A stretch of 64,000 nt of DNA from a candidate division CSSED10-310 bacterium (GCA_016931515.1 JAFGEQ010000019.1:186001-250000), one strand, 5' to 3'; positions 15,886 through 25,608 are shown, numbered from the stretch's first letter. The notes: generated by a model from the letters alone, not told the origin. A program made the numbers and translations.

Positions 15886-18087
15886 TCAGGCGGCCCGACG
15901 CAATAGGAAACTTCCGGAAATTAGTATGAGCCCTCCGAAGAAGAATCCCGTCATCGGGATACCCGCCACCGGTAGAAAGAATATGGCGACTATCAGTGCT
16001 GAGACTGCCGCTCCGGCGAGGTCCATAAAATAGAGACACGGCAGGTGATCGGGATACTCTCTGGAAGCGAGAACGAATTGGCTTCCGCACAAGGCGGCAC
16101 AAAGCAGGGACGATAAGAAAATGATTTCCACAGGGATGTCCCTTCTTTGGTTGGTTGTGATCATCAGGCCAATTAACAGGAGACCGAGACCGAACTGGAC
16201 CAGGGCGATTCTACTGGGTCTGATCGATGTTAGACGACCGGTTAATGCGCTGCCGATCGACAATCCAAGGGCGAAGAGACCGATCAGCAGACCTGCTTCA
16301 TGATACAGAGCGCCTGTTCGGAGTTGCAGCATGAACATCAGCAAAATTTGGGTGATCATTGCGACTGAACCGGTGATGCTGACTGCTAGCATTACTTTTG
16401 CTTTCCGGCGATTCAGGAGGAAATGCAGGGGGATGGCGATGAACAGCGTTATGAGGGCGACACTTCGAATATGGGTCAACCATAAATGGGATCGTGAATT
16501 TATGGAGGATTGCCACTGGGAGTGCCATAAGTTCAGATAAACGGGTAAGATAAGCGGTCGAAGATCGGTAGAACAATCCGAGAACGTATCTTCATCCAGG
16601 GCGGATTGAAATGTCTGCAATGCCTGAGGACTCATTGTATAGGGGAGATATGCGTCGATGGGATACAGGGAGGAAATTCCAGATTGAGCAATCCGGTGGA
16701 GAATCGTCTCAACCGGTACAGGACCGGTGGTATCTGGATGGATGAAAATATGAATTGTATCTCCGGGGATAACAGTCATGGCATCATGTGAAAATACGCT
16801 CCGGATTGATCGAAATACCATGCCGGCAAAACGAACCTGTTCGGGACTCATCATGTTCTCAGATCCGGAAATGGTCATTCCGAAAATTCCGTTTGTTGCC
16901 AGAACCCGCTCGATCTCACGGTAAAAATCTATGGAGTAATAACGAGAGGCATTCAATGAAAGGGGTAGGGGTGCACATGAGATGATGATATCAAACCGGT
17001 GATCCGGTGCCGAATCCAGGGCGATGCGGGGATCCTGAGAATGAAAACGTAAATTCGTCATCTCATCCCGGGGTAGAACTCTGGCAAGATCTTCAGGTTT
17101 CAGGCGAGTTAACGGGAACATATCCAGTGCCACTGCCTCAACATCTGCTCCCGGAAATTGACCGGTTATTGTTGCCATGTGAGTCCAGACTCCATCCAGG
17201 AGGAGAATATTAACTGGATTTGGATGCAACGCCAGGGCGACTACAGCAGTTTCTTCGTCAGGACGGGTTATCGCACCATGTGTGATTAATGTTCTATTGT
17301 AAAAAAGACTCAAACCATCCTGGTATTCGATCAGGTGCCAGCGCCCGTAAACGGAATCAAAAACCTGGCGGATAGTATGACCGGGCCAGGCCGATGCATC
17401 AAGGGTCAGGCTGAGATGCTGTCCATAATGAACTAATGTAGTACCGATCATCAGTATCGGCACAACAGAAAGTATTGAGCTGTTAAGCAGTTTAAAACGA
17501 ACTGAAACGCCGTGCATCCCAATTCCGGCAAGTAGAGGTATTCCCATGATCAGAACCACGCCTGCCAGTATCAGAGTGCTGGATGAAAGTGGATGGATCA
17601 GATGGGTCAGGACAGCACCCGTCAGAGCACCGAGTGATTCAGATATGTAGATAATGCCCGGGTGGTTGGAACCCGAGCGACGGATCAGGTTAACAGTCAG
17701 CGCAAACAGCATTCCGTTTAACAAACAGAAAGGGATCATTGTTATCAAAGGGATTATGGTGAAATTCCGGATTCCCGGTATTTCTCCGGGTGTCGACTTC
17801 AACCATGCCGGAGCGGCCCGGAACGCAGCCAGAGTGAAAGGTAACAGCACGGCGAGGAGCAGTGGAAGATTCCGGATTATTCGCGGTGACAGCGACAGTC
17901 GACTCCCAGCAAAACTACCTGCGCCTGTTGCGATCAGCCAGAGACCCAGAACGACAGCTATGCAGAGTTCGTTGTTTCTGCCGGCAGCCAGGCTTTCCTG
18001 CAGAAGCAGTATCTGGAGTGTTGTGCCGAAATATCCTGCCGCTGCCGCGATGAGGCAGGATTGTACGCTCAATGAGGAAGGTTTCAC
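15886..18087 (-). CDS. Polytopic membrane protein with degenerate spermidine-synthase-like domain
   Basis: 733 residues from GTG 18087, preceded by GGAG at 8 nt; a TTG at 18111 is less likely. About seven hydrophobic segments (to about residue 245) precede a soluble middle and about seven more follow (from about 505). The middle, roughly 250-470, resembles the aminopropyltransferase fold (SVYGRWHLIEYQDGLSLFYN, FDIIISCAPLPLSLNASRYY, FYREIERVLATNGIF). The SAM-type glycine loop is reduced to LLLDGVWTH and the acidic strand end to ALDMFP, so ordinary spermidine synthase activity is doubtful. Membrane-spermidine-synthase-like fusions are widespread and mostly uncharacterised. The gene lies 33 bp upstream of murF on the same strand and may be cotranscribed with it. 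Confidence 0.7.
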   Translation of the reverse strand: MKPSSLSVQSCLIAAAAGYFGTTLQILLLQESLAAGRNNELCIAVVLGLWLIATGAGSFAGSRLSLSPRIIRNLPLLLAVLLPFTLAAFRAAPAWLKSTPGEIPGIRNFTIIPLITMIPFCLLNGMLFALTVNLIRRSGSNHPGIIYISESLGALTGAVLTHLIHPLSSSTLILAGVVLIMGIPLLAGIGMHGVSVRFKLLNSSILSVVPILMIGTTLVHYGQHLSLTLDASAWPGHTIRQVFDSVYGRWHLIEYQDGLSLFYNRTLITHGAITRPDEETAVVALALHPNPVNILLLDGVWTHMATITGQFPGADVEAVALDMFPLTRLKPEDLARVLPRDEMTNLRFHSQDPRIALDSAPDHRFDIIISCAPLPLSLNASRYYSIDFYREIERVLATNGIFGMTISGSENMMSPEQVRFAGMVFRSIRSVFSHDAMTVIPGDTIHIFIHPDTTGPVPVETILHRIAQSGISSLYPIDAYLPYTMSPQALQTFQSALDEDTFSDCSTDLRPLILPVYLNLWHSQWQSSINSRSHLWLTHIRSVALITLFIAIPLHFLLNRRKAKVMLAVSITGSVAMITQILLMFMLQLRTGALYHEAGLLIGLFALGLSIGSALTGRLTSIRPSRIALVQFGLGLLLIGLMITTNQRRDIPVEIIFLSSLLCAALCGSQFVLASREYPDHLPCLYFMDLAGAAVSALIVAIFFLPVAGIPMTGFFFGGLILISGSFLLRRAA

Positions 18088-18194
18088 TTTATCACTCCAT
18101 CTGTGATACAATTAATACTCTTCGGTTGAATGGAAAGCATCGCTGGACCAGTGCTCGATGAACGTGAAGGTAATGGGGGACGGGAAACAAGAGA

Positions 18195-19301
18195 ATGAGC
18201 TGCATCGTTTGTGAACCAGTTCGTAAATACTTCATTCATGTCTTTATTTTATACCTGATGATAGCCGGATTCACCAGAAGTAACGGTGCCGATAACATTT
18301 CCGTCAGACAATCGGATGATGTTGAAACGGGAGTCATTCCGGTATCGCTTATCGATGGAACTGAGATGATCAGCCTGACACGCTGGGCAGCCCTGCTTGA
18401 TGCCGATCTGAACTGGGATTATGTTCTCGGTGTTGCGGAGATGCGGTTTCGGGATAACAGACTGCGTTTTGCTGATGGCGGACGGGGTATCTGGGTGAAT
18501 GGACGAATGCAGTCTCTTCCCGCAGCTGTGCGCCAGCAGAACGGAGATATCTGGGTCCCTTTGAAAATTCTGGATGATCTTGTGGATCCGTTATGGGAAG
18601 GGGATCTGATCTGGAATGATTCATCCCGAAGTTTGACCCGGTTTTCACGGGGAGCGGAAGGAAAAGGAACTCAAGCATTTGGCAGGCAGGATGACGGTTC
18701 CCTGGTGATTGTTATTGATCCCGGTCACGGTGGCACTGATCCCGGCTGTATAGATCTTGGTGGAACTCTGGAAAAAGATGCCACTCTTCAGATCGCCTTG
18801 AGAATTTCGGATATTTTAATGAACAGACTGGGTGCACAGGTTATCCTGACCCGTTCAGGCGATTCGGACGTATCGGGCGAACAGCGTGTTGCATTGGCGA
18901 ACAGATCCAATGCAGACATTTTTTTGGCTGTTCACATTGCGCCTCCCCAGGAAATGCCTGGGCGGAGCTTTTATGTTTACCATTTGCCGGATACACCCGG
19001 TCAGGATTCGGACACAGGTTTGGATTTGTGGGGAGATCGTCCTGAAGCGGTTGTCAGGCGAACCGGGGAATACACGCGGTATTTCGCTGAGAGTCTGGCG
19101 TCAACAGCCGCAATCCGGGAGTTTTCAATGCAGACGGCTCAATTATCGGGATTGAAAGGTTTGATGATGCCGGCGTTTTACGTGGAGCTATCATGGAATG
19201 CAATGTTTTATGGTGAGATTGGGATCACAGAGGAGAGTGGCCGGAACCGCGCTGCGGAGGCTATTTTCGATGGCATTCAGGAATGCCTGAAAATGGAGTG
19301 A
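18195..19301 (+). CDS. N-acetylmuramoyl-L-alanine amidase (Amidase_3)
   Basis: 368 residues. An N-terminal signal anchor (YFIHVFILYLMIAGFT) leads into a domain like the copper amine oxidase N-terminal domain, a beta-rich wall-associated module (about 45-150), and then the zinc amidase. Zinc ligands and the catalytic glutamate are visible: DPGHGG near 175-180, LEKD near 193, AVH near 246 and VELSW near 329. It cleaves the bond between MurNAc and the stem peptide outside the membrane. A GerMN protein gene follows after 4 bp, the same pairing that occurs fused in the 1051-residue protein at 51910-55065. The exact cell-division or maturation role is unknown. Confidence 0.87.
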   Translation: MSCIVCEPVRKYFIHVFILYLMIAGFTRSNGADNISVRQSDDVETGVIPVSLIDGTEMISLTRWAALLDADLNWDYVLGVAEMRFRDNRLRFADGGRGIWVNGRMQSLPAAVRQQNGDIWVPLKILDDLVDPLWEGDLIWNDSSRSLTRFSRGAEGKGTQAFGRQDDGSLVIVIDPGHGGTDPGCIDLGGTLEKDATLQIALRISDILMNRLGAQVILTRSGDSDVSGEQRVALANRSNADIFLAVHIAPPQEMPGRSFYVYHLPDTPGQDSDTGLDLWGDRPEAVVRRTGEYTRYFAESLASTAAIREFSMQTAQLSGLKGLMMPAFYVELSWNAMFYGEIGITEESGRNRAAEAIFDGIQECLKME

Positions 19302-19305
19302 AAGA

Positions 19306-19890
19306 ATGCAGAACGAATTTTCACCGTCGCCACGGGATACATTGCTGAGCAAATTTGTGCTGGTTCTTCCATTCCTGATTGTCGCGATTATTGCTGGATT
19401 TCTTTGGGCGGAATGGCGAAACAGACCGGCACGCCCGACTGAAGTAACCTGGACAGGGGCTCTTAAGGAGAATGCGAGGATCGAGAGGGAGTTTAACCTG
19501 GTGTTCCCGGTGATGTCGGGTGAATGGCTGACTGAGAAGCGGATCATCAGGGGATTTGAATCGGAGCGCCAGGAAATCCAGAGTTGCCTGGAAGCTTTTA
19601 TGGTTGGACCCAAAGATGCAAATAACCGGTTGCCGGGCGCGGAGCGAATAACTGTTGACGGTGTGTATCTTGATGGCAGACAAGGTCTTATCGTCGATCT
19701 GAAACCTCTCGTTCATCCACTTAATCTGGGCGGTATCCAAGCAGAAATAGCCTTTATTGGAGCACTGACGCAGACCGTCCGCATCAATTTTCCTGATCTG
19801 AATTGGATGATAATTCTGGTCGATGGTGAAATGCGTGAAACTTTGGCTGGACACATCGATATACGGGATCCGTTTTTACTGAATGGTTGA
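19306..19890 (+). CDS. Membrane-anchored GerMN-domain protein
   Basis: 194 residues. One N-terminal membrane segment (FVLVLPFLIVAIIAGFLWAE, about 19-38) is followed by a single GerMN domain (about 60-190): LEAFMVGPKD, ITVDGVYLDGRQGLIVDLKP, FIGALTQTVRINFPDLNWM and DGEMRETLAGHIDIRDPF. GerMN is found in Bacillus GerM and in many sporulation-independent envelope proteins and is thought to bind or modulate cell-wall material. It directly follows the amidase gene and probably assists that enzyme, which is inference from linkage. Confidence 0.82.
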   Translation: MQNEFSPSPRDTLLSKFVLVLPFLIVAIIAGFLWAEWRNRPARPTEVTWTGALKENARIEREFNLVFPVMSGEWLTEKRIIRGFESERQEIQSCLEAFMVGPKDANNRLPGAERITVDGVYLDGRQGLIVDLKPLVHPLNLGGIQAEIAFIGALTQTVRINFPDLNWMIILVDGEMRETLAGHIDIRDPFLLNG

Positions 19891-19941
19891 TTAATATCAT
19901 CCGATCGTCTGAAATAGGTTTTATAGGTGAACAAGGATAGA

Positions 19942-20565
19942 ATGCCGCGCTGTCAGATCGATAAGACAACCATTGTGATTGCATCGGGCAATGCGCATAA
20001 GATTCAGGAAATCAAAACCATCATGGGACCGATCGGCATTCGCTGGCTCAGTGGTAATACCCTGGATATCGGGCAGGTTGACGAGTCCGGTTCCTCATAT
20101 CTTGAGAACGCTGTCATCAAAGCCACAGCATATAGCAGGGCATCCGGGAAATTGGCTCTTGCAGATGATTCCGGTTTGGAGGTTGATGCGTTGGGCGGAT
20201 TGCCCGGGATTCGCTCCAATCGGCTATTCGGTGAGAACAAGACTCAGGAGGAAAAAATACTTGAGCTTCTCCGAAGGCTAAAGCAGGTTCCGTTTGAAAA
20301 AAGAACGGCTCGTTTCATCTGCCATGCAGTTCTGTTATCGGACGAGCAACTGCTTGTGTCGGTTCAAGGAGTGCTTGACGGTGTGATTCTGTCTGAATCC
20401 AGAGGCAAAGCCGGTTTCGGTTATGATCCGGTTTTTCTCGTTCCGGGGATTGGAAAAACGTTGGCACAAATGAGTGATGCCGAGAAAAACATTTGCAGTC
20501 ATCGAGGCAGTGCCATGCGACAAATTCGAGATTTTCTGTTGCGTTGGCAGGATCAAACATGGTAA
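19942..20565 (+). CDS. rdgB: XTP/dITP diphosphatase (RdgB/HAM1)
   Basis: 207 residues from ATG 19942 (AAGGA 4 nt upstream); GTG 19927 would add five residues. It hydrolyses non-canonical purine nucleoside triphosphates (ITP, dITP, XTP) to monophosphates, keeping them out of nucleic acids. Family motifs: IASGNAHKIQEIK at the start, the substrate-binding ADDSGLEVDALGGLPGIRS, GFGYDPVF and SHRGSAMRQI at the end. Cytoplasmic and of usual length. It precedes the tRNA cluster on the same strand. Confidence 0.95.
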   Translation: MPRCQIDKTTIVIASGNAHKIQEIKTIMGPIGIRWLSGNTLDIGQVDESGSSYLENAVIKATAYSRASGKLALADDSGLEVDALGGLPGIRSNRLFGENKTQEEKILELLRRLKQVPFEKRTARFICHAVLLSDEQLLVSVQGVLDGVILSESRGKAGFGYDPVFLVPGIGKTLAQMSDAEKNICSHRGSAMRQIRDFLLRWQDQTW

Positions 20566-20606
20566 TAACTCTGATCTGCGTACCGGCGGACCGTATGAGC
20601 GCGTTA

Positions 20607-20681
<75 letters not shown>

Positions 20682-20709
20682 TCGATTAGAAGGTAAGCTG
20701 GTTCAAAAC

Positions 20710-20783
<74 letters not shown>

Positions 20784-20832
20784 TCGACAGGAATCCCTGG
20801 CGATATGTCCTCGGGATTCAGAGTAGTGGAAT

Positions 20833-20908
20833 GGTGAGTGTAGCTCAGTTTGGTTAGAGCGCCTGACTGTGGATCAGGAGGTCGAGGGTTCAAATCCCTT
20901 CACTCACC
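20833..20908 (+). tRNA. tRNA-His (anticodon GTG)
   Basis: Acceptor GTGAGTG pairs with CACTCAC (20901-20907). The extra G-1 (20833) faces C73 (20908), as expected for tRNA-His. The loop CTGTGGA gives anticodon GTG. CCA is not encoded. Confidence 0.96.
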
Positions 20909-20950
20909 CTGTTTGTTTTGCACACGGGTCCCCAGGTCCTTGTGTGCCAT

Positions 20951-21024
<74 letters not shown>

Positions 21025-21038
21025 CATCTTATTTGCTC

Positions 21039-21120
21039 GCGAGGATGGCGAAATTGGCAGACGCCCTGGACTTAGGATCCAGTGCCGCAAGGCGTGGGGG
21101 TTCGACTCCCCCTCCTCGCA
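21039..21120 (+). tRNA. tRNA-Leu (anticodon TAG)
   Basis: 82 nt, class II with a long variable arm (TGCCGCAAGGCG). Acceptor GCGAGGA pairs with TCCTCGC (21113-21119), with A73. The loop CTTAGGA gives anticodon TAG. CCA is not encoded. The trigger factor gene follows 71 bp later, so the cluster and tig may share a transcript. Confidence 0.96.
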
Positions 21121-21191
21121 TGCTGGTGATCCCGAACGAGTCCCCTTACGGAACTCCTGCAATAAATAAAAATGATGGATGAGGTAATGAT

Positions 21192-22538
21192 ATGAAACAT
21201 AGTGTTGAAAAAATTTCTGAAACCACACGAACTGTTCGGGTGGAAATCCCGGTTGATCGGGTAACGAGCGAATTCGAAAAAATTTATATCGATCTTACCG
21301 AGAAAGCGGTCATACCCGGTTTCCGGAAAGGCAAAGTTCCGCGCTCGATGTTGAGATTGCGGATGGGAGATGACATTGCCTCTCAGATCGGTATTGATCT
21401 GATAAAGGAATCACTGCCTGAAGCTATGAAGTCGATAGAAGAACAGACGGTTGGTTATCCGGAGTTCAACGAGTGGAAAGTGGAGGAGGGCCAGCCGTTT
21501 ATATATGAAGCGCGAATAGAGATTCTGCCTCCATTCGAGCTGAAAGATTATAAGGGTATTGAAGTTCCGAAAAATACGCCTGACATTTCGGACGAGGAAA
21601 TCATAGCCGGACTTGAACGGATTCGGGCTGGTCAAACAACCTACGAAGTTGTGTCCGGTCGGCCTGCGCAAAAGGAAGACAGGATCTATGGTCGGATTAC
21701 GCTTTCGATGGATGGTCAGGCGGTACCTGGATGGACGAATCGCCATATAGAAGTCGATCTTGGAAAAAATTCGTTTTTCCCGGATTCACCGATGGAGGAG
21801 CGATTGATTGGTGCGGAGGCAGACAAAGAGCACTGCTTTACTGTTGATTTTCCCGCGGATTATACATATTACCGGGATGTTGCCGGCAAGAGTGTTTCGG
21901 TTCAGCTTCGCCTGAATGACATAAAAACACGCAAAATGCCCGATATTGATGATGATCTGGCGAAGGACCTGGGTCTTGAAACGGTTGATGAGCTTAAAAA
22001 AATGGTTCGTGACGATATCGAACGGAAGCGTCAGCATGAAATTGATGAAGCATTTGAATCAGCGATCATCGACAAGATAGAGTCAGCAAATTCCATTCCA
22101 GCGCCCGGACCGATGGTTACATCGGAAGCTGAGTTCATTGTGGACAATTATTTTAAATACCAGAACCAGCTCAGTGATGAGCGGAAGGCGCAGTTGATGG
22201 AAACGATGAAACCGATGGCTGAAAAGCGAGTCCGGCAGCGGTTAATCCTGCAAAGAGTGGCTGAGCTGGAAAACATCGAAGTGACGGACGATGACGTCAA
22301 GAAAGCGTTCGAGGAGATGGCGGAACAGGAAAAGGCTGATCCGGAAGAACTCCGAAGTCAGTGGGAGAAGGATGATCTTATCGATAACCTGAAGCGCCAA
22401 TTGAGACGTTCCAGGGCGTTGGATTGGTTAAAGCAGAATGTTGTGCCGGTGGATGCGCCGATAAATCAGGCAGACGATGTAGATCAGAAGACTCAGGACG
22501 AATCGGAGACAATGACGGAATCAGGTTCGGACGAATAA
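21192..22538 (+). CDS. tig: Trigger factor (ribosome-associated chaperone, peptidyl-prolyl isomerase)
   Basis: 448 residues. The N-terminal ribosome-binding domain carries the signature [13 protein letters not shown] near residues 43-55. The middle FKBP-like domain (about 155-245) is diverged and probably a weak isomerase. The C-terminal helical chaperone domain runs to an acidic tail ([14 protein letters not shown]). It binds nascent chains at the ribosome exit. GAGGTA lies upstream of the ATG at 21192. The tig-clpP order is a common bacterial arrangement, usually with clpX next; here engB follows instead and no clpX is present. Confidence 0.95.
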   Translation: MKHSVEKISETTRTVRVEIPVDRVTSEFEKIYIDLTEKAVIPGFRKGKVPRSMLRLRMGDDIASQIGIDLIKESLPEAMKSIEEQTVGYPEFNEWKVEEGQPFIYEARIEILPPFELKDYKGIEVPKNTPDISDEEIIAGLERIRAGQTTYEVVSGRPAQKEDRIYGRITLSMDGQAVPGWTNRHIEVDLGKNSFFPDSPMEERLIGAEADKEHCFTVDFPADYTYYRDVAGKSVSVQLRLNDIKTRKMPDIDDDLAKDLGLETVDELKKMVRDDIERKRQHEIDEAFESAIIDKIESANSIPAPGPMVTSEAEFIVDNYFKYQNQLSDERKAQLMETMKPMAEKRVRQRLILQRVAELENIEVTDDDVKKAFEEMAEQEKADPEELRSQWEKDDLIDNLKRQLRRSRALDWLKQNVVPVDAPINQADDVDQKTQDESETMTESGSDE

Positions 22539-22554
22539 TCCAGGGAGATTAACA

Positions 22555-23157
22555 ATGAAAGAACCGAGGATGCAGTTAATACCGATGGTCATTGAACAGA
22601 CGAGTCGGGGAGAGCGTGCGTATGACATCTACTCACGGCTTCTGAAAGAGAATATCCTGTTCATTGGGACTCCGATCGATGACCAGGTGGCTAATCTCGT
22701 GATTGCCCAGCTGTTGTATCTGGCGGCCGAGGATCCTGACAAAGATATTCATCTGTACATCAATTCACCGGGTGGACATGTCATGGCCTGTATGGCGATT
22801 TACGATACGATGCAATATGTGAAGCCTGATGTTTCCACGATATGCGTCGGTCACGCCGACAGCGCTGCGGCGGTACTGCTGGCTGCGGGTGCACACGGGA
22901 AGCGCTTCGCACTAAAAAATGCACGGATCATGATTCATCAGCCCTGGGGAGGATTTCAGGGGCAGGCATCTGATATTGATATTCATGCCCAGGAGATTCT
23001 CAGGATGCGACGGGATTTAAATCAGATTATGGCGGAACACACCGGTCAACCCGTTGAGAAAATCGCCAAGGATACGGACCGGGATTTTTTCATGTCTGCG
23101 GAAGAGTCGATTCAGTACGGGATAATCGACAAAATTCTGGAGCATGCGAAGAAATAG
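22555..23157 (+). CDS. clpP: ATP-dependent Clp protease proteolytic subunit
   Basis: 200 residues, 16 bp after tig with GGAGA ahead of the ATG. It forms the tetradecameric proteolytic chamber used with Clp ATPases. The catalytic triad is visible at the expected spacing: Ser103 in [11 protein letters not shown], His128 in [11 protein letters not shown] and Asp177 in DRDFFM. The Ser neighbourhood (HADSAAA) departs from the usual QAASMGA, but the nucleophile is intact. The N-terminal axial-loop region is normal. No clpX or clpA lies in the window. Confidence 0.95.
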   Translation: MKEPRMQLIPMVIEQTSRGERAYDIYSRLLKENILFIGTPIDDQVANLVIAQLLYLAAEDPDKDIHLYINSPGGHVMACMAIYDTMQYVKPDVSTICVGHADSAAAVLLAAGAHGKRFALKNARIMIHQPWGGFQGQASDIDIHAQEILRMRRDLNQIMAEHTGQPVEKIAKDTDRDFFMSAEESIQYGIIDKILEHAKK

Positions 23158-23163
23158 TCAGCA

Positions 23164-23805
23164 ATGAAGATTAAAAGCGCCGAGTTCATCAAGAGCGCTA
23201 CTGATCCCGGTGGCTATCCGGTTACCGATCTGCCTGAGATCGCGTTTGTCGGACGATCCAACGTCGGCAAATCCTCCCTGATAAACAATCTCGTTCAACG
23301 AAAAAAACTAGCCAAAACAAGTTCTACTCCCGGAAAAACACAAACCATAAATTTTTACAGGGTGAATGACTGCATGCTTCTCGTCGATCTGCCTGGATAC
23401 GGTTTCACAAAAGCTCCTGAAAAAACAAACCTGCAGTGGCGCCAATTCATCGATACGTACTTACGCACCCGGGAGAACCTGCGCGGTGTCATTCAATTGA
23501 TCGACTGCAGACATGAACCGACAGCCATGGACCGCAGGGTGTTTGTCTGGTTGATGGAAACGGATCTGATTGGCGGGATATGTGCCGTGAAGTCTGATAA
23601 ACTCAGTCGAAGCCGATTGATTCAATCCCTGCATACCATCCGGGGCGATCTAATGATGCCTGATACGATCTCGTTAATATCCCATTCAGCAGTTTCGGGA
23701 AAGGGTCGGCTGGAATTGTGGAAGCACCTGACCAGCCTGGCTGGATTCAGCGGACGGGATTCCGGGACAAAGGAACAATCGTCTGAAGAGACCACTGATT
23801 GCTGA
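23164..23805 (+). CDS. engB: Ribosome-biogenesis GTPase EngB (YsxC/YihA)
   Basis: 213 residues. It is a small GTPase needed for late assembly of the large ribosomal subunit. G1 is GRSNVGKS (residues 30-37), the G2 region STPGKTQTINFY, G3 DLPGYG, and G4 reads VKSDK where most members have TKADK. The gene starts 6 bp after clpP, so it is in the same operon. The final 25 residues (SGRDSGTKEQSSEETTD) are an extra hydrophilic tail. It ends 34 bp from the convergent larB gene. Confidence 0.94.
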   Translation: MKIKSAEFIKSATDPGGYPVTDLPEIAFVGRSNVGKSSLINNLVQRKKLAKTSSTPGKTQTINFYRVNDCMLLVDLPGYGFTKAPEKTNLQWRQFIDTYLRTRENLRGVIQLIDCRHEPTAMDRRVFVWLMETDLIGGICAVKSDKLSRSRLIQSLHTIRGDLMMPDTISLISHSAVSGKGRLELWKHLTSLAGFSGRDSGTKEQSSEETTDC

Positions 23806-23839
23806 CCCTTTGATTCAGCCTAATTTGACCCGGGTTTTT

Positions 23840-24613
23840 TCATCGAGGACTTGATGCCGGGGCAGATCGTTGCTTTCTCAGCATCAGGGCAGCCGCATAC
23901 CCCGCACCAAAACCATTGTCGATATTGACAACAGTGACTCCGCTGGCACAAGAATTCAACATTGCCAGAAGTGCAGTGATTCCGCCGAATGACGTCCCAT
24001 ATCCGACGGATGTCGGAACGGCAATCACCGGGCAATCGACAATCCCGGCGATAACACTGGGCAAAGCGCCTTCCATTCCCGCGACTGCAATGATTACATC
24101 GGCGTTTTGAAGACTCTCAATGTGCCCTAAAAGGCGATGCAGACCTGCGATCCCGATATCTGTGATACGGGTCACCGGATGGCCCATGGTCTCCAGTGTG
24201 ATTGCGGCTTCTTCAGCGACAGGCAGGTCTGATGTGCCGGCAGTGCAGACGAGAATCCGACCGGGGTGATTCGGGGGTGATGTTTGAAATGAGGCACACC
24301 GTGCAGTGTCGGAGTATGAAAGGTAAGGTGTTTTTGCCTTTATGAGCGACCACTTCTCCGAATCCAACCGGGTAATCAGTACGGGATCTCCCTGAGCTCT
24401 CAACGTGTCTGCAATGATTACCAGCTGCTCAGGCGTTTTCCCTTCTCCGAACACCACTTCAGGGAGTCCTCTTCGGAGGACACGATGATGATCGATTGTG
24501 GCGAAGCCGAGGTTATCAAAGATAACTCTTTTCAGCTGATCCGCACCATCCTGGGGCTGTATTTCTCCAGAGGCGACAGCTTTCATCAGATGCAGTATTT
24601 TATCACGTGTCAT
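23840..24613 (-). CDS. larB: LarB-like pyridinium-biscarboxylate mononucleotide synthase
   Basis: 257 residues from ATG 24613, which shares one base with the folD stop (TGATG); a longer frame into folD is rejected. In Lactobacillus, LarB carboxylates and hydrolyses nicotinic acid adenine dinucleotide, the first step to the nickel-pincer cofactor of lactate racemase. The PurE-like core is clear: CTAGTSDLPVAEEAA, DIGIAGLHRLL, AVAGMEGALPSVIAG, VPTSVGYGTSFGGI and IDNGFGAGY. No larC, larE or larA is in the window, so cofactor synthesis may be encoded elsewhere or this copy may act differently. Confidence 0.88.
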   Translation of the reverse strand: MTRDKILHLMKAVASGEIQPQDGADQLKRVIFDNLGFATIDHHRVLRRGLPEVVFGEGKTPEQLVIIADTLRAQGDPVLITRLDSEKWSLIKAKTPYLSYSDTARCASFQTSPPNHPGRILVCTAGTSDLPVAEEAAITLETMGHPVTRITDIGIAGLHRLLGHIESLQNADVIIAVAGMEGALPSVIAGIVDCPVIAVPTSVGYGTSFGGITALLAMLNSCASGVTVVNIDNGFGAGYAAALMLRKQRSAPASSPR

Positions 24614-25545
24614 CACAAGGTAATCCCATTTCGTTTTTTGGCAAGAATCAACGTGTTTTTTATAAGCATGGCTACTGTCATGGGTCCAACACCACCGGGA
24701 ACCGGTGAATACCATGCAGCAACTCCATCGACAGCAAGCGGATCCACATCACCGATTAAAGCAAACCCTTTGGCCGCCAGTTTTGCTCCGATTTCAGTAT
24801 CGGGATCCCGCCAGGCTGCCCGAGCATTATCCAGTGTGATGCGATTGATGCCAACATCGATCACAGCGGATCCTGGTTTTATGTGTTCGCGGCCAAGCAG
24901 TCCGGGTTTGCCGACTGCAGCAACCAGAATATCTGCTTGTCTGCAGATCGATGGAAGATCGACTGACCGAGAATGGGCTATCGTCACAGTGGCATGTTCT
25001 CGCAGGAGAAGTGCAGCCATAGGTTTCCCAACTATATTGCTGCGACCGACTATAACGGCGGATTTTCCAGCGATAGGCACTCCATAGGATTTCAGCAATT
25101 CCATGACACCGGCCGGTGTGCATGGTGCGATTATTCCAGCACCGGACCAGAGGTTTCCAATGGATTCCGGATGGAATCCATCCACATCTTTTGCAACGGC
25201 AATCCGGTGGATCACTTCGTTTTCATTGAACTCAGGCGATGGGAGCGGCAGTTGGACAAGAAGGCCGTCACAGGAATCCATCTCGTTCAACCGGTCGATG
25301 GCTGCCAGAATTGTTTCCGGGGACGCCGTATCCGGCAGATCGATCAACCGGAAGTCGATCCCAACTGATTTACATGCTTTCTGCTTGTTTTTAACATATA
25401 CGGCTGAAGCGGGATCCGACCCGGCGTGGATAACTGCCAGACCGGGTTGTCGTCCTGTCAACTCAGTAAACTCCATGACGTCTTCTCTGATTGTTTCGAG
25501 CACCTGTCCTGAAATTTTTCGACCATCAAGAATCATTGTGTTCAT
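24613..25545 (-). CDS. folD: Methylenetetrahydrofolate dehydrogenase/cyclohydrolase
   Basis: 310 residues from ATG 25545 with AAGGAG 8 nt upstream; an upstream in-frame start adds eight residues without a site. This bifunctional enzyme interconverts 5,10-methylene-, methenyl- and 10-formyl-tetrahydrofolate. The substrate site YVKNKQKACKSVGI contains the catalytic lysine; the second signature is GLLVQLPLP and the NADP site VVGRSNIVGKPMAALLL. The C-terminal PVPGGVGPMT is intact. It is cotranscribed with larB, which may reflect only convenience of one-carbon and cofactor metabolism. Confidence 0.96.
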   Translation of the reverse strand: MNTMILDGRKISGQVLETIREDVMEFTELTGRQPGLAVIHAGSDPASAVYVKNKQKACKSVGIDFRLIDLPDTASPETILAAIDRLNEMDSCDGLLVQLPLPSPEFNENEVIHRIAVAKDVDGFHPESIGNLWSGAGIIAPCTPAGVMELLKSYGVPIAGKSAVIVGRSNIVGKPMAALLLREHATVTIAHSRSVDLPSICRQADILVAAVGKPGLLGREHIKPGSAVIDVGINRITLDNARAAWRDPDTEIGAKLAAKGFALIGDVDPLAVDGVAAWYSPVPGGVGPMTVAMLIKNTLILAKKRNGITL

Positions 25546-25579
25546 ACCAGTCGCTCCTTCCAGCAGCATGGAAAATTAT

Positions 25580-25608
25580 TTATTATCTTTTCATTGCTGA
25601 AACATCAA
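25580..25608 (-). promoter_or_regulatory. Candidate promoter for folD-larB
   Basis: On the minus strand, TTGATG (complement of 25603-25608), a 17-nt spacer and TAATAA (complement of 25580-25585), about 35 nt before the folD ATG. AT-rich divergent gap. Pattern only. Confidence 0.33.

Noticed and set aside
23828-23840. ACCCGGGTTTTTT between engB and larB, as a terminator
   Set aside because: The palindrome has no loop and no longer stem surrounds it.
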